From: Sphingomonas sp.
Lineage (GTDB): Bacteria > Pseudomonadota > Alphaproteobacteria > Sphingomonadales > Sphingomonadaceae
DNA: 64,000 nucleotides
Direction: 5' to 3'
NCBI RefSeq assembly: GCF_017304635.1
Contig: NZ_JAFKMA010000001.1
Coordinates: forward strand, 682,001 to 746,000
The notes beneath the pieces were generated by a model that made no database searches, had not been told where the DNA came from, and worked only from the letters and a program-made list of their open reading frames with translations. Positions 8,838 through 18,426 of the stretch are shown here, piece by piece. The first letter of the stretch is position 1. Every line of letters starts with the position of its first letter. The position numbers and the translations under genes were made by a program.

Positions 8838-10883
8838 ATGAAGAAGCTCCTGTTCCCGGGCGTTGCGCTCGCTTCGCTCGCCGTTCCGGCCGCCGCTCGC
8901 CAGTTGACGATTGCCGACGTAACGATGCTCAGCCGCGTGTCGTCGCCGGCGGTGTCGCCCGACGGCCACTGGCTGGTCTATCAGCAGCGCGAGACCGATC
9001 TGGAGCGTGATCGCGGCACCACCGACCTCTGGCGGCTGGACCTGACACGCAAGGGCGCGAGCCCCGAGAAGTTCGTCGCCGAGGCGAATGTGAACGAAGG
9101 CGCGCCGCAATTCTCCGCGGACGGGCGCTGGGTCTATTTTCAGTCGGACAAGGGCGGCGAGGACAATGTCTGGGTCGTCGCGGCAAGCGGCGGCGCGCCG
9201 AGTCAGGTCACCGACCTGAAAGGCGGGATCGGCGGGTTCAAGGTCGCGCCGACCGGCGACAAACTGCTGATCTGGGCCGATCGCTGGCCGGGCGCCGCGA
9301 CCAGCGAACCGGCGATGGTCAAGAAGGCCGCCGATGCCGGCAACGGCCGCACCTACGATCAGTTGTTCGTCCGGCACTGGGCGAGTTGGTCGGACGGTAC
9401 GCGCTCGCAGATCTTCGTGCTGCCGCTGGCGAACGGCAAGGCGAGCGGGTTCGGTCGCGCGATCGAAGGCGCGCTGGTCGGCGACACGCCGTCCAAGCCG
9501 TTCGGCGGCGGCGAGGAGATCGCCTGGAGCGCAGACGGCAAGACCGTCTTTTTCGCCCTGCGCGAGGCGGGGCGGATCGAGCCGTTGTCGACCAACCTCG
9601 ACATTTTCGCCGCGCCGGCGGACGGATCGAGCGCGCCGGTCAACCTGACCGCCGCCAACCAGGCGACCGACACGCAGCCGAGCGTCTCGCCCGACGGTAA
9701 GTGGCTCGCCTATGCGGCGATGAAGCGGCCGGGCTACGAAAGCGACAAGCTGACGCTGATGATCCGCGATCTGGCGACCGGGCAGGTGCGCGCGCTGACC
9801 GACAACTGGGACCGCTCGATCGAGAGTATCGCCTGGTCGCCCGATTCGAAGACGATCTACGTGACCGCCGAGGACGTGCAGGAAAACCCGGTCTGGTCGG
9901 TGTCGCCGACGACGGGCAAGGTGACGCGACTGACGAAGCTGGGCAATGTCGGGAACGTCGTGCCGACCGCCAAGGGGCTGGTCTACACGCTGAACTCGCT
10001 GACGGCGCCCGACGATTTCTATGCGCTGGCGAGGGGCAAGGCGACGCGGCTGACCGACGTCAATGCCGACAAGCTGGCCGGGATCGAATGGCCGACCGTC
10101 ACCAAGTTCAGCTTCACCGGTGCGAACAACGACACGGTCTGGGGCTATGCGGTCAAGCCTGCGGGCAGCAGCGGCAAGGTGCCGATCGCGTACATGGTGC
10201 ATGGCGGGCCGCAGGGATCGAGCAACAACAGTTGGTCGTATCGCTGGAACCCGGCGCTGTTCGCCGGCGCTGGCTACGGCCTTGTCGCGGTCGATTTCCA
10301 CGGCAGCACCGGCTACGGTCAGGCGTTCACCGACGCGATCCGCGATAATTGGGGCGGCTGGCCGCTTGAGGATCTGAAGAAGGGCCTCGACGCCGCGACC
10401 GCGAAGTTCGACTGGCTCGACAAGGACAATGCCTGCGCGCTGGGCGCGTCCTACGGCGGCTACATGATGAACTGGATCGAGGGGAACTGGCCCGATCGCT
10501 TCAAGTGCATCGTCCAGCACGACGGTGTGTTCGACGCCCGCGCCATGGCCTACGAGACCGAGGAACTGTGGTTCGACGAATGGGAGCATGGCGGGCATCC
10601 GTATTACGACGCGCCCGACGCGTTCGAGAAATGGAACCCGGTCAACCACGTGACCGCGTGGAAGACGCCGCAACTGGTCATCACCAGCGAGGGCGATTAC
10701 CGCATCCCCTACACGCAGGGGATCGCTGCCTTCACCGCGCTACAGCGGCGCGGTATCCCGTCGCGCCTGATCGTCTTCCCCGGCGGCAGCCACTGGGTCA
10801 CGGCACCCAAGGAGAGCCGGCAATGGTATCGCGAAGTGTTGGGCTGGCTCGACCAGTGGACCGGGAAGACGCCGGCCAGATAG
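8838..10883 (+). CDS. S9 family prolyl-oligopeptidase-like peptidase, secreted
   Basis: The product is 681 aa. A signal peptide (MKKLLFPGVALASLAVPAAA) precedes a seven-bladed beta-propeller with repeated SPDGKW-type strands (about 40-400) and a C-terminal alpha/beta-hydrolase domain. The serine is in LGASYGGYMM (S538), the acid in TSEGDYRIPY (D620) and the histidine in PGGSHWV (H652). By family knowledge it cleaves short peptides, often dipeptidyl or acylaminoacyl units, in the periplasm. The ATG at 8838 gives a proper signal peptide; longer in-frame starts run into the DUF2497 gene. A second S9 peptidase, of DPP-IV type, starts at 62794. Confidence 0.92.
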   Translation: MKKLLFPGVALASLAVPAAARQLTIADVTMLSRVSSPAVSPDGHWLVYQQRETDLERDRGTTDLWRLDLTRKGASPEKFVAEANVNEGAPQFSADGRWVYFQSDKGGEDNVWVVAASGGAPSQVTDLKGGIGGFKVAPTGDKLLIWADRWPGAATSEPAMVKKAADAGNGRTYDQLFVRHWASWSDGTRSQIFVLPLANGKASGFGRAIEGALVGDTPSKPFGGGEEIAWSADGKTVFFALREAGRIEPLSTNLDIFAAPADGSSAPVNLTAANQATDTQPSVSPDGKWLAYAAMKRPGYESDKLTLMIRDLATGQVRALTDNWDRSIESIAWSPDSKTIYVTAEDVQENPVWSVSPTTGKVTRLTKLGNVGNVVPTAKGLVYTLNSLTAPDDFYALARGKATRLTDVNADKLAGIEWPTVTKFSFTGANNDTVWGYAVKPAGSSGKVPIAYMVHGGPQGSSNNSWSYRWNPALFAGAGYGLVAVDFHGSTGYGQAFTDAIRDNWGGWPLEDLKKGLDAATAKFDWLDKDNACALGASYGGYMMNWIEGNWPDRFKCIVQHDGVFDARAMAYETEELWFDEWEHGGHPYYDAPDAFEKWNPVNHVTAWKTPQLVITSEGDYRIPYTQGIAAFTALQRRGIPSRLIVFPGGSHWVTAPKESRQWYREVLGWLDQWTGKTPAR

Positions 10884-11060
10884 CCCGCCTTATTCGTTAA
10901 CTCGATCGCCCTGACTTGGCCGCCCGAGGCGTGCCAAACCGAGACGTTGCGCGCGCGCCACGGTTAACGCGAAAAAGAAACCATCTTTGCGGCTCGACGT
11001 TGAATTTAATCTAAAGCAAGCGTTAGGGGCGATGAACGTCATTCCCCATCAGGTTCAGTC

Positions 11061-11741
11061 ATGAACACTCACGCTTTCGTGAACGGCCGGACCGTTTCGG
11101 TCGCCGCCGCGCTGCTGACGGCTGTCGCGTTGGGTCTCACCGGCGCGCAGACGCCGACGATGGCGGCTGCGCCCCCGTCCGAGATCGCCAAGCTGGCGGC
11201 GGCCGGCGGCGTCCCGGCGCTCGAGGCCATGCTGGATCTGCGATCGCCCGGATTCCGGATGCCGGGTGCGCTGACCCAGACCAAGCTGCGGCGGATCGCG
11301 ACGATGGAGGAATATTTCGGACCGAAGCAGCGCGTGCTGAGCAAGGTTCGCACGCGCCCGATCGTTCCCGGCCGGGGCATGCCCAACCAACCCGATACGG
11401 TGAACACGGTCGATTACGTCACGCCCAACATGTCGCTCGTTCCGACCGAGGGCGTCGGTACGGAAACGCCGCCCGACGATGCGGTCGGAACGCGGTCGAC
11501 GTTCGCCGGCGGCAGTTTCCAGCCAGGCGGGACGATGATCTTCGGCGGCGGGGGTGGCAGCGGCGTCGGTGGCGGCGGTGGTGTGAGTTCGGGCGGGGGC
11601 GGTGATCCCACGCAGGTCGTCACCAGCGCAGTGCCTGAGCCGGCGACGTGGTTGACGCTGATCGTCGGCTTCTTCGCGGTCGGATTTGGGCTGCGCAACG
11701 GTCCGGCCCGGCAACCGCGGCGTCGCGTCAGCTTTTCCTAA
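11061..11741 (+). CDS. PEP-CTERM sorting-domain protein
   Basis: The product is 226 aa. It has an N-terminal signal sequence (about 1-37), a middle without recognised domains, a glycine-rich stretch (about 155-185), and a C-terminal PEPATW motif followed by a hydrophobic helix LTLIVGFFAVGFGL and a basic tail RQPRRR. This tripartite end is the PEP-CTERM sorting signal, processed by an exosortase in the inner membrane and usually found on exported proteins of exopolysaccharide producers. No exosortase is in this window. An intergenic region of about 180 bp precedes it, so it probably has its own promoter. Function unknown. Confidence 0.85.
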   Translation: MNTHAFVNGRTVSVAAALLTAVALGLTGAQTPTMAAAPPSEIAKLAAAGGVPALEAMLDLRSPGFRMPGALTQTKLRRIATMEEYFGPKQRVLSKVRTRPIVPGRGMPNQPDTVNTVDYVTPNMSLVPTEGVGTETPPDDAVGTRSTFAGGSFQPGGTMIFGGGGGSGVGGGGGVSSGGGGDPTQVVTSAVPEPATWLTLIVGFFAVGFGLRNGPARQPRRRVSFS

Positions 11742-11746
11742 TCATC

Positions 11747-12349
11747 GTGTCGACGCTCGTCCGGTTCGCGCTGCCGATGATGTTGGCGGCGGCTGCGGGC
11801 CTTTTCGTCTGGACCCGCATCGACAGTCCGCAACCGGCGCCATCTCCCGCAGCTTCGCCTGATCGCGCGCGAATCCGCTATCCGGCCGGCCAGCAACCCG
11901 TCGTCGCGCTGCCCAACGGCGAAAACCGCAAGATATCGAGCCTTCTCAACATCCGTCAGAAGATGAAGTTCGGCGACTATGTCTGGAACGACAAGGGCGT
12001 CGGCGGCGGAACCGTCTGGGTCCGTGTCGACCTGGCCCGGCAGACCATGTCGGTGTTCCGGGCGGGCGAGGAAATCGGCTCCACGGTCATCCTCTACGGC
12101 ACCGACGGCAAGCCGACCCCGACCGGCGTGTTCCCGATCCTGGCGATGGCGGCACAGCACAGCTCCAACCTCTACGACGCCGAAATGCCGTATATGCTGC
12201 GGCTGACCGAAGACGGCGTCGCGATCCACGCCAGCCATGTGCAGTTCGGCGCGGCCACGCATGGCTGTATCGGCGTGCCGATCGATTTCGCGCGATTGCT
12301 GTTCGGTCAGGTCAAGCGCGGCGACCTTGTCGTGATCGTGCCGGCGTGA
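11747..12349 (+). CDS. L,D-transpeptidase (YkuD domain)
   Basis: With a GTG start at 11747 the protein is 200 aa; an ATG at 11777 would give 190 aa. The start is 5 nt after the PEP-CTERM stop, so the two are probably co-transcribed. A single N-terminal hydrophobic helix (LPMMLAAAAGLFVW) would anchor it in the inner membrane or act as signal. The YkuD domain ends with IHASHVQFG and THGCIGVP; C174 in HGCIG is the catalytic nucleophile and the upstream His belongs to the same site. Family members make 3-3 cross-links in peptidoglycan or attach proteins to it. Confidence 0.9.
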   Translation: MSTLVRFALPMMLAAAAGLFVWTRIDSPQPAPSPAASPDRARIRYPAGQQPVVALPNGENRKISSLLNIRQKMKFGDYVWNDKGVGGGTVWVRVDLARQTMSVFRAGEEIGSTVILYGTDGKPTPTGVFPILAMAAQHSSNLYDAEMPYMLRLTEDGVAIHASHVQFGAATHGCIGVPIDFARLLFGQVKRGDLVVIVPA

Positions 12350-12417
12350 CGTGGTTGATCGCCGCCTAACCATTGCCGGCAACCGGCAGGTTATTGCCGG
12401 TGTGTACGCCCGTCGCG

Positions 12418-12930
12418 ATGGCGTGGCGTCTTCCTCTCCTCCTCGGGACATTGCTGGCATCGCCGCTGCTGGTCGGCGCGGCGGGTCTGGAGATCGGCTT
12501 CGACGCGCGCATTCTGGCCGCGCATAATCGCGAGCGGGCCGCGCTCGGCATCGCGCCGCTGCGGTGGGACCAGTCGCTCGCCGCCGACGCTGCAATCTGG
12601 GCGCGTCATCTCGCCGCGACCGGCCAGTTCGAACACGCGCCCGACGGCAAGGGTGCACCCGAAGGCGAGAATCTGTGGGCCGGTACCAAGGGCTATTACT
12701 CCGCCGAGGCGATGGTCGACGGCTGGGCCCGCGAGAAGCGCTATTACAAGCCCGGCCGGTTCCCCGACAACAGCACCACCGGCCGCGTCGCCGATGTCGG
12801 CCACTACACCCAGCTGATGTGGCGCGGCACCGGTCGCGTCGGCTGCGCGCTGGCGACGGGAGCGGTGGAGGATGTCCTCGTCTGCCGCTACGGTGATGCC
12901 GGAAACTATATCGGCGAGACGCCCTTCTAG
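12418..12930 (+). CDS. CAP/SCP-domain secreted protein
   Basis: The product is 170 aa with a signal peptide ([20 protein letters not shown]) when started at the ATG at 12418; an upstream ATG at 12373 is also in frame. The CAP fold is shown by [16 protein letters not shown], the central FEHAP histidine, [17 protein letters not shown] and the C-terminal [13 protein letters not shown]. Bacterial members of this cysteine-rich-secretory-protein superfamily are extracytoplasmic; some bind lipids or act on peptidoglycan, and most are uncharacterised. Position next to an L,D-transpeptidase suggests an envelope role. It ends 44 bp before valS. Confidence 0.88.
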   Translation: MAWRLPLLLGTLLASPLLVGAAGLEIGFDARILAAHNRERAALGIAPLRWDQSLAADAAIWARHLAATGQFEHAPDGKGAPEGENLWAGTKGYYSAEAMVDGWAREKRYYKPGRFPDNSTTGRVADVGHYTQLMWRGTGRVGCALATGAVEDVLVCRYGDAGNYIGETPF

Positions 12931-12974
12931 CGACCGCTTCCGCTCGGGCGGCAGAGTGGCTACAGGCCCTCGCC

Positions 12975-15803
12975 ATGAGCGAACTGCCCCAAGAGCTGCC
13001 GAAGACCTTCGACCCCGCCGAGATCGAGACTCGCTGGTACCGGCATTGGGAAACGAGCGGCCGTTTCCGCCCCGATCGCCCGGGCGCGGAGCCGTGGACG
13101 ATCGTCAACCCGCCGCCCAACGTCACGGGGTCGCTGCACATTGGCCACGCGCTCGACAATACGTTACAGGACGTGCTGGTCCGGCATGCGCGGTTGAAGG
13201 GCAAGGACGCGCTGTGGGTGGTCGGCACCGACCATGCCGGCATCGCGACGCAGATGGTGGTCGAGCGGCAACTCAACGAGCGCCAGGACAAGCGCACCAA
13301 TTACACGCGCGACCAGTTCGTCGATCTGGTGTGGCAGTGGAAGGCGGAGAGCGGCGGCGAGATCACGCAGCAGTTGCGCCGGCTCGGCTGCTCGATGGAT
13401 TGGGCGAACGAGCGCTTCACGATGGACGAGGGCTTTTCGAAGGCCGTTCTGAAGGTGTTCGTCGACCTCTACAACCAGGGCCTGATCTATCGCGACAAAC
13501 GGCTGGTGAACTGGGACCCCGGCCTCGGCACCGCGATCAGCGACCTTGAGGTCGAGACGCGCGAGACGAAGGGCAGCTTCTGGCAGATTCGCTATCCGCT
13601 GGCCGACGGCTCGGGCGCGATCACGGTGGCGACGACGCGGCCGGAGACGATGCTCGCCGACATGGCGGTCGCGGTGCATCCCGACGATGCGCGCTATAAG
13701 GCGATGATCGGGCAGCATGTGCGGCTCCCGATCACGGGCCGGCTGATCCCGGTAATCGGTGACGAACATGCCGATCCGAGCCTGGGCACTGGGGCGGTGA
13801 AGATCACGCCGGGCCACGATTTTAACGATTTCGAAGTCGGCAAGCGCGCGGGCATGAAGGCGGGCGAGATGCTCAACATGCTCGACGCCAAGGCGCAGGT
13901 GACGCAGACGGCGGACGGGCTGATCCCCGACGATCTGCTCTGCCTCGACCGTTTCGCTGCGCGCAAGCTGGTGGTCGAGCGGTTGAAGGCCGATGGATTC
14001 CTCGTGCCCTTCGTCGACAAGGAGGGCGCCGAACACGACGTCGAGCCACGCACGATCCAGACGCCCTATGGTGACCGCTCCGGCGACGTGATCGAGCCGT
14101 GGCTGACCGACCAATGGTATGTCGATGCCGCGACGCTGGCCAAGGGGCCGATCGAGGCGGTGCGCGAAGGTCGGATCAAGATCGTGCCGAAGAGCTGGGA
14201 AAAAACCTTCTTCAACTGGATGGAGAACATCCAGCCGTGGTGCGTCAGCCGGCAATTGTGGTGGGGGCATCGGATACCGGCTTGGTACTCATTCCTCACC
14301 CTCGATGGCGATCAAGCGACATTCAAAATTTCGCTGGGCTCGAACTCGGCGATCGAAGAGGAGACTGTATTCGTTTGCGCCAACGAGGATGAAGCTCGCG
14401 CGGCGATTGCGAAGCGATACGAAAGCTACTGCTCGGCTGAGGAAGTCGTATTTTACGATACGCCGGATGAAGCGCTGACCGCCCAACGCAAGGCATTCGA
14501 CGAGAACCGTAGTGAAGTAGCTGTTTTCCGAGAGACGGACGTCCTCGACACCTGGTTCTCTTCCGCCCTCTGGCCGTTCGCGACGATGGGGTGGCCCAAT
14601 GACGCCGACCCTACACTCCACGGCCGCTACCCGAACGACGTGCTGATTTCCGGCTTCGACATCCTGTTCTTCTGGGACGCGCGGATGATGATGCAGGGGA
14701 TGCATTTCATGGGGGACGTGCCGTTCCGCACGCTCTACCTGCACGGCCTGGTCCGCGCTGCCGACGGGCAGAAGATGTCGAAGTCGAAGGGCAATGTCGT
14801 CAACCCGCTCGGGCTGATCGACCGCTACGGCGCCGATGCGCTGCGCTTCTTCATGGCGGCGATGGAGAGCCAGGGCCGCGACATCAAGATGGATGAGAAG
14901 CGGGTCGAAGGATACCGCAACTTCGCGACCAAGCTGTGGAACGCGGCGCGCTTCTGCCAGGCGAACGGGATCGGCGCGTCCACCACGCTGGAGGCGCCGG
15001 CGGCGACGCTGGCGGTCAACAAATGGATCATCGGCGAGACGATCGCCACGGTGCAGGCGGTCGATCTCGCGCTCGCCGACTATCGCTTCGATGGCGCCGC
15101 CAACGCGATCTACCAGTTCGCGTGGAGCCGGTTTTGCGACTGGTATCTGGAGCTCATCAAGGGCGCGATCGACGACGAGACCAAGGCGGTCGCGGGCTGG
15201 GTGCTCGACCAGATCCTGGTAATGCTCCATCCGTTCATGCCGTTCGTGACCGAGGAATTGTGGTCAAAGCTGGGCGCGCGCGATTACGACTTGATCGTCG
15301 CGAAATGGCCCATCGCCGACGCTCGCGCGATCGACCCCGAGGCTGGGCGCGAGATCGACTGGCTGATCCGGCTGGTGAGCGAGGTGCGGTCGAGCCGCAC
15401 CGAACTTAACGTGCCGCCGGGGGCACGGCTGGCCGTGCATCTGCGCGAGGCGTTGCCCGCCACCGTCGCGCGGTACGACAGGCTGGCGCCGGCCATCGCC
15501 CGTCTTGCCCGGATCGATCTTGCCGAGGGGGAGGCGACGGGAGGCGCGGCGCAGGTCGTGATCGATGAGGCGACGTTCGTCCTCCCGCTCGAAGGCGTGA
15601 TCGACCTCGCCGCCGAACGCATCCGCCTGACCAAGGCGATCGACGTGGCGGCGAAGGAGCGCGATTCGCTCGCCGGCCGGCTCAACAACCCGTCGTTCGT
15701 CGAGCGCGCCAAGCCCGATGCGGTCGACAAGGCCCGCGCCGACCACGCCGAACGCGCGGCGGAGGCGGAGCGACTGACGGCGGCGCTGGCTCGGTTGGGC
15801 TGA
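12975..15803 (+). CDS. valS: Valyl-tRNA synthetase
   Basis: The product is 942 aa, a class I aminoacyl-tRNA synthetase that charges tRNA-Val. It shows the HIGH motif as LHIGHAL (H55), an editing (CP1) domain after about residue 200, the [10 protein letters not shown] and [13 protein letters not shown] segments, KMSKS at 600-604, the anticodon-binding helices, and a C-terminal arginine/lysine-rich coiled coil that contacts tRNA. Residues about 438-523 are encoded by DNA of clearly lower GC content and contain more sequence between HRIPAWY and DVLDTWF than I expect for bacterial ValRS; see findings. The start ATG at 12975 is well supported. Confidence 0.97.
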   Translation: MSELPQELPKTFDPAEIETRWYRHWETSGRFRPDRPGAEPWTIVNPPPNVTGSLHIGHALDNTLQDVLVRHARLKGKDALWVVGTDHAGIATQMVVERQLNERQDKRTNYTRDQFVDLVWQWKAESGGEITQQLRRLGCSMDWANERFTMDEGFSKAVLKVFVDLYNQGLIYRDKRLVNWDPGLGTAISDLEVETRETKGSFWQIRYPLADGSGAITVATTRPETMLADMAVAVHPDDARYKAMIGQHVRLPITGRLIPVIGDEHADPSLGTGAVKITPGHDFNDFEVGKRAGMKAGEMLNMLDAKAQVTQTADGLIPDDLLCLDRFAARKLVVERLKADGFLVPFVDKEGAEHDVEPRTIQTPYGDRSGDVIEPWLTDQWYVDAATLAKGPIEAVREGRIKIVPKSWEKTFFNWMENIQPWCVSRQLWWGHRIPAWYSFLTLDGDQATFKISLGSNSAIEEETVFVCANEDEARAAIAKRYESYCSAEEVVFYDTPDEALTAQRKAFDENRSEVAVFRETDVLDTWFSSALWPFATMGWPNDADPTLHGRYPNDVLISGFDILFFWDARMMMQGMHFMGDVPFRTLYLHGLVRAADGQKMSKSKGNVVNPLGLIDRYGADALRFFMAAMESQGRDIKMDEKRVEGYRNFATKLWNAARFCQANGIGASTTLEAPAATLAVNKWIIGETIATVQAVDLALADYRFDGAANAIYQFAWSRFCDWYLELIKGAIDDETKAVAGWVLDQILVMLHPFMPFVTEELWSKLGARDYDLIVAKWPIADARAIDPEAGREIDWLIRLVSEVRSSRTELNVPPGARLAVHLREALPATVARYDRLAPAIARLARIDLAEGEATGGAAQVVIDEATFVLPLEGVIDLAAERIRLTKAIDVAAKERDSLAGRLNNPSFVERAKPDAVDKARADHAERAAEAERLTAALARLG

Positions 15804-15814
15804 AGCGTCTTCTT

Positions 15815-15887
15815 CACCCCGGCCTTGAGCCGGGGTCCCGCTTGTTCGCCGAGAAAGAAGCGGGATGCCGGATCAAGTCCGGCATGA
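15815..15887. repeat. Dispersed intergenic palindromic repeat
   Basis: Between valS and the MATE gene lie two short hairpins: a GGC-CTTGA-GCC type stem (15819-15834) and a matching CCGGA-TCAAG-TCCGG stem (15868-15882), flanked by complementary CCCGCTT and AAGCGGG. It belongs to the same general class as the other GC-rich inverted repeats in this window, here with the TTGA centre. Confidence 0.7.
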
Positions 15888-15970
15888 GGAAATTGGGGAA
15901 GGCTCCGCGCTCAATACGGCCGGTTCGGTAATGTGAGCGGCGGGTCTGTTTTCTCCATCATTCGTCTGCC

Positions 15971-17452
15971 ATGGGACGAACGATGGATGCGCCGGCCGCC
16001 TCGACTTCTTCGCACCGCAATCGCCGCGACCTGACCGTCGGGCCGATCGGCAAGACGCTGCTCGCCTTCGCGCTACCGACGCTGGCGTCGAATATCCTTC
16101 AGTCGCTCAACGGCTCGGTCAATTCGATCTGGGTCGGGCGGTTCCTCGGCGAAAGCGCGCTGGCGGCGACGAGTAATGCGAACATCATCATGTTCCTGAT
16201 GTTCAGCGCGGTGTTCGGGTTCGGCATGGCGGCGACGATCCTGATCGGCCAGTCGGTCGGGCGGCACGATATCGAGGCGGCGCGTCGCGCGTTCGGATCG
16301 GCGGTCGGGCTAGTGGTCGGCGCGGCGATAGTGATCGCGTTCGTCGGTTGGTTCCTGACGCCGCAGATCCTGCGCGTGTTGGCGACGCCGGGCGCGGCCC
16401 AGGGGATGGCGCAGGCGTATCTGCGCGTGATCTTCCTGGGCCTGCCGTTCACGATGCTGGGCGTGCTGATCCAGATGAGCTTGCGCGGCACCGGCGACTC
16501 GCTGACGCCGCTGTGGTTCATGGGGCTGAGCGTCGTCATCGACAGCAGCTTCAACCCGCTCCTGATCGACGGAATCGGACCATTCCCGAAGATGGGCATC
16601 GCGGGCTCGGCGACCGCTACCCTGCTCGCCGGGATCGTGTCGTCCGCCGGCCTGCTGATCTACGTCTATCGGAAGGACCTGCCGATCCGGTTGCGCGGGC
16701 ATGAGTTGCGCTATCTGCTGCCGGAGGCGGCGCTGGTGCAGACGATCGTCGCCAAGGGCTTGCCGATGGGTGCGCAGATGCTGGTGATGTCGACCGCGGG
16801 GCTGACGATGGTCGGGCTGGTCAATCGCCAGGGCGTCGACACCGCCGCCGCCTATGCCGTGTCGCAGCAGCTATGGACCTACATCCAGATGCCGGCGATG
16901 GCGATCGGCGTCGCGGTGTCGAGCATGGCGGCGCAGAATATTGGTGCGGGCAAGTGGGACCGGGTCGGCGCGATCACGCGGGCGGGCATCCTCTACAACA
17001 GCGCGATCACGCTATTCGTCATCGGCGCGATCATCCTCTTCGACCGGCCGGTGATGGCGCTGTTCGTCGGCAGCGACAGCCACGCCATCCCGATCGCGCG
17101 GCACATTCAGCTGATCTCGTCCTGGACGTTCGTGATGTTCGGGGCGACGATGGTGCTGTTTTCGACCGTGCGTGCGAACGGGGCGACGGTGCCGCCGCTC
17201 ATCATCCTGGCGATTTCCTTTTATCCGGTGCGCATCAACTTCGCGATCCTGGGGCAGAAGTGGTTCGGCGTGGATGCGTTGTGGTGGGCGTTTCCGCTCG
17301 GGTCAGTGGTGTCGCTGGTGCTGGCGGCGCTGTATTACCGCTATGGGCGGTGGCGCGAGGCGGTGCTGGCGGTGCCGCCCGAGCAGGGGCAGGCCGAAGA
17401 GCACGCCCATAGCGACGGCGAGCCGGCCGGACGGCTGCACCCGACCGGTTAG
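15971..17452 (+). CDS. MATE family efflux transporter
   Basis: The product is 493 aa with twelve predicted hydrophobic helices. It begins after a polar N-terminus with LTVGPIGKTLLAFALPTLASN, characteristic of MATE proteins, and the two six-helix halves are visible. Family members expel cationic drugs or metabolites in exchange for Na+ or H+ across the inner membrane. Substrate unknown. ATG 15971 is used; an in-frame ATG at 15983 is equally possible. The stop codon abuts the stop of the convergent lipid kinase gene with no gap. Confidence 0.92.
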   Translation: MGRTMDAPAASTSSHRNRRDLTVGPIGKTLLAFALPTLASNILQSLNGSVNSIWVGRFLGESALAATSNANIIMFLMFSAVFGFGMAATILIGQSVGRHDIEAARRAFGSAVGLVVGAAIVIAFVGWFLTPQILRVLATPGAAQGMAQAYLRVIFLGLPFTMLGVLIQMSLRGTGDSLTPLWFMGLSVVIDSSFNPLLIDGIGPFPKMGIAGSATATLLAGIVSSAGLLIYVYRKDLPIRLRGHELRYLLPEAALVQTIVAKGLPMGAQMLVMSTAGLTMVGLVNRQGVDTAAAYAVSQQLWTYIQMPAMAIGVAVSSMAAQNIGAGKWDRVGAITRAGILYNSAITLFVIGAIILFDRPVMALFVGSDSHAIPIARHIQLISSWTFVMFGATMVLFSTVRANGATVPPLIILAISFYPVRINFAILGQKWFGVDALWWAFPLGSVVSLVLAALYYRYGRWREAVLAVPPEQGQAEEHAHSDGEPAGRLHPTG

Positions 17453-18349
17453 TCAGCGCGCCGGCGCTGAACCGCGCGGCACCATCACCTCGATCACGCC
17501 GACCGCCGCCTTCGCGACCACCGGCGTCCGCGCCAGCACCTCGCCGTCGATCGAGATCGGCAGCGGCGGGTCGGTCGCGATGTGCAATTCGCGTGCGTGG
17601 AAGTCGATCGTATCGTCGTGCCGCGACTTGTGGCCGGCGATGCTCGCCAGCCAGTTCTTGAGCAGCCGCCGCCGGGCATGGCCGCGCACAGCCTGCACGA
17701 CGATCTCGCCCGAATCGAGCCGCGCATCGTCGATCAGCTCGGTCCCGCCGTGGAAGCGGCCGTTGGAGATACGCACCTCCACGACCTTGAGCCGCTGCGC
17801 TTCCGCACCATCGCCGACCACCAGCGTGAAGGGCCGGAACGCCAGGAACTCCCACGCCGCCCACGCCAGATAGCCGACGCGGCCGAGCCACTTCTTCAAT
17901 CCGTGCGGGACCGATTGCGCGATCTGCGGCGCCAGCCCGATGGCGGCGCAATTGGCGAAATAGTCGCCATCGATCATGCCGAGGTCGATCCGCTTGCGCT
18001 CGCCATGGACGATCGCGTCCACCGCCCCGGCAATGTCGAGCGGCAGCCCGAGCGTGCGCGCGAAACTGTTCGCGGTACCGAGCGGGAGCACGCCGAGCAC
18101 GGCATCGGTTCCTACCATCACGTCGACCAGCCCGCTGATCGTCCCGTCGCCGCCGCCCAGCACGATCAGTTGATGCCCACGGTCGAGCGCGGTTCGCACC
18201 GTCGCCTCGAGCCGCGAGGGGTGCTCGACCGCGAACGCCTCCACCGGGAACGGCGCTGCCGCCAAGGCGGACCGCGCTTTCTCGAACAGTCGTTCGCCGC
18301 GACGCGAGCGGGCATTGACGATCAGGGCGGCGGAGCGAAACGACGACAT
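17453..18349 (-). CDS. Diacylglycerol/lipid kinase family protein
   Basis: The product is 298 aa, minus strand. It has the DAGK catalytic-domain pattern: IVNARSRRG near the N-terminus, the nucleotide-binding LIVLGGGDGTIS loop, LGVLPLGTANSFART, and a C-terminal beta-rich half ending in a DGEVLARTP segment. This is the YegS/DgkB-like family that phosphorylates lipids such as diacylglycerol or phosphatidylglycerol; the exact substrate cannot be told. I chose the ATG at 18349 (MSSFRSAALIVNARS) rather than a longer frame beginning at 18388. It is divergent from hemB, 77 bp away, so the two share a short promoter region. Confidence 0.9.
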   Translation of the reverse strand: MSSFRSAALIVNARSRRGERLFEKARSALAAAPFPVEAFAVEHPSRLEATVRTALDRGHQLIVLGGGDGTISGLVDVMVGTDAVLGVLPLGTANSFARTLGLPLDIAGAVDAIVHGERKRIDLGMIDGDYFANCAAIGLAPQIAQSVPHGLKKWLGRVGYLAWAAWEFLAFRPFTLVVGDGAEAQRLKVVEVRISNGRFHGGTELIDDARLDSGEIVVQAVRGHARRRLLKNWLASIAGHKSRHDDTIDFHARELHIATDPPLPISIDGEVLARTPVVAKAAVGVIEVMVPRGSAPAR

Positions 18350-18426
18350 CGGCCCTAATAACTCGGCGAAACGATTTCGGCTCCGCAACGCTTGCGTGGC
18401 CGGGCAGGCGAGCGCATGTCGCGGCC

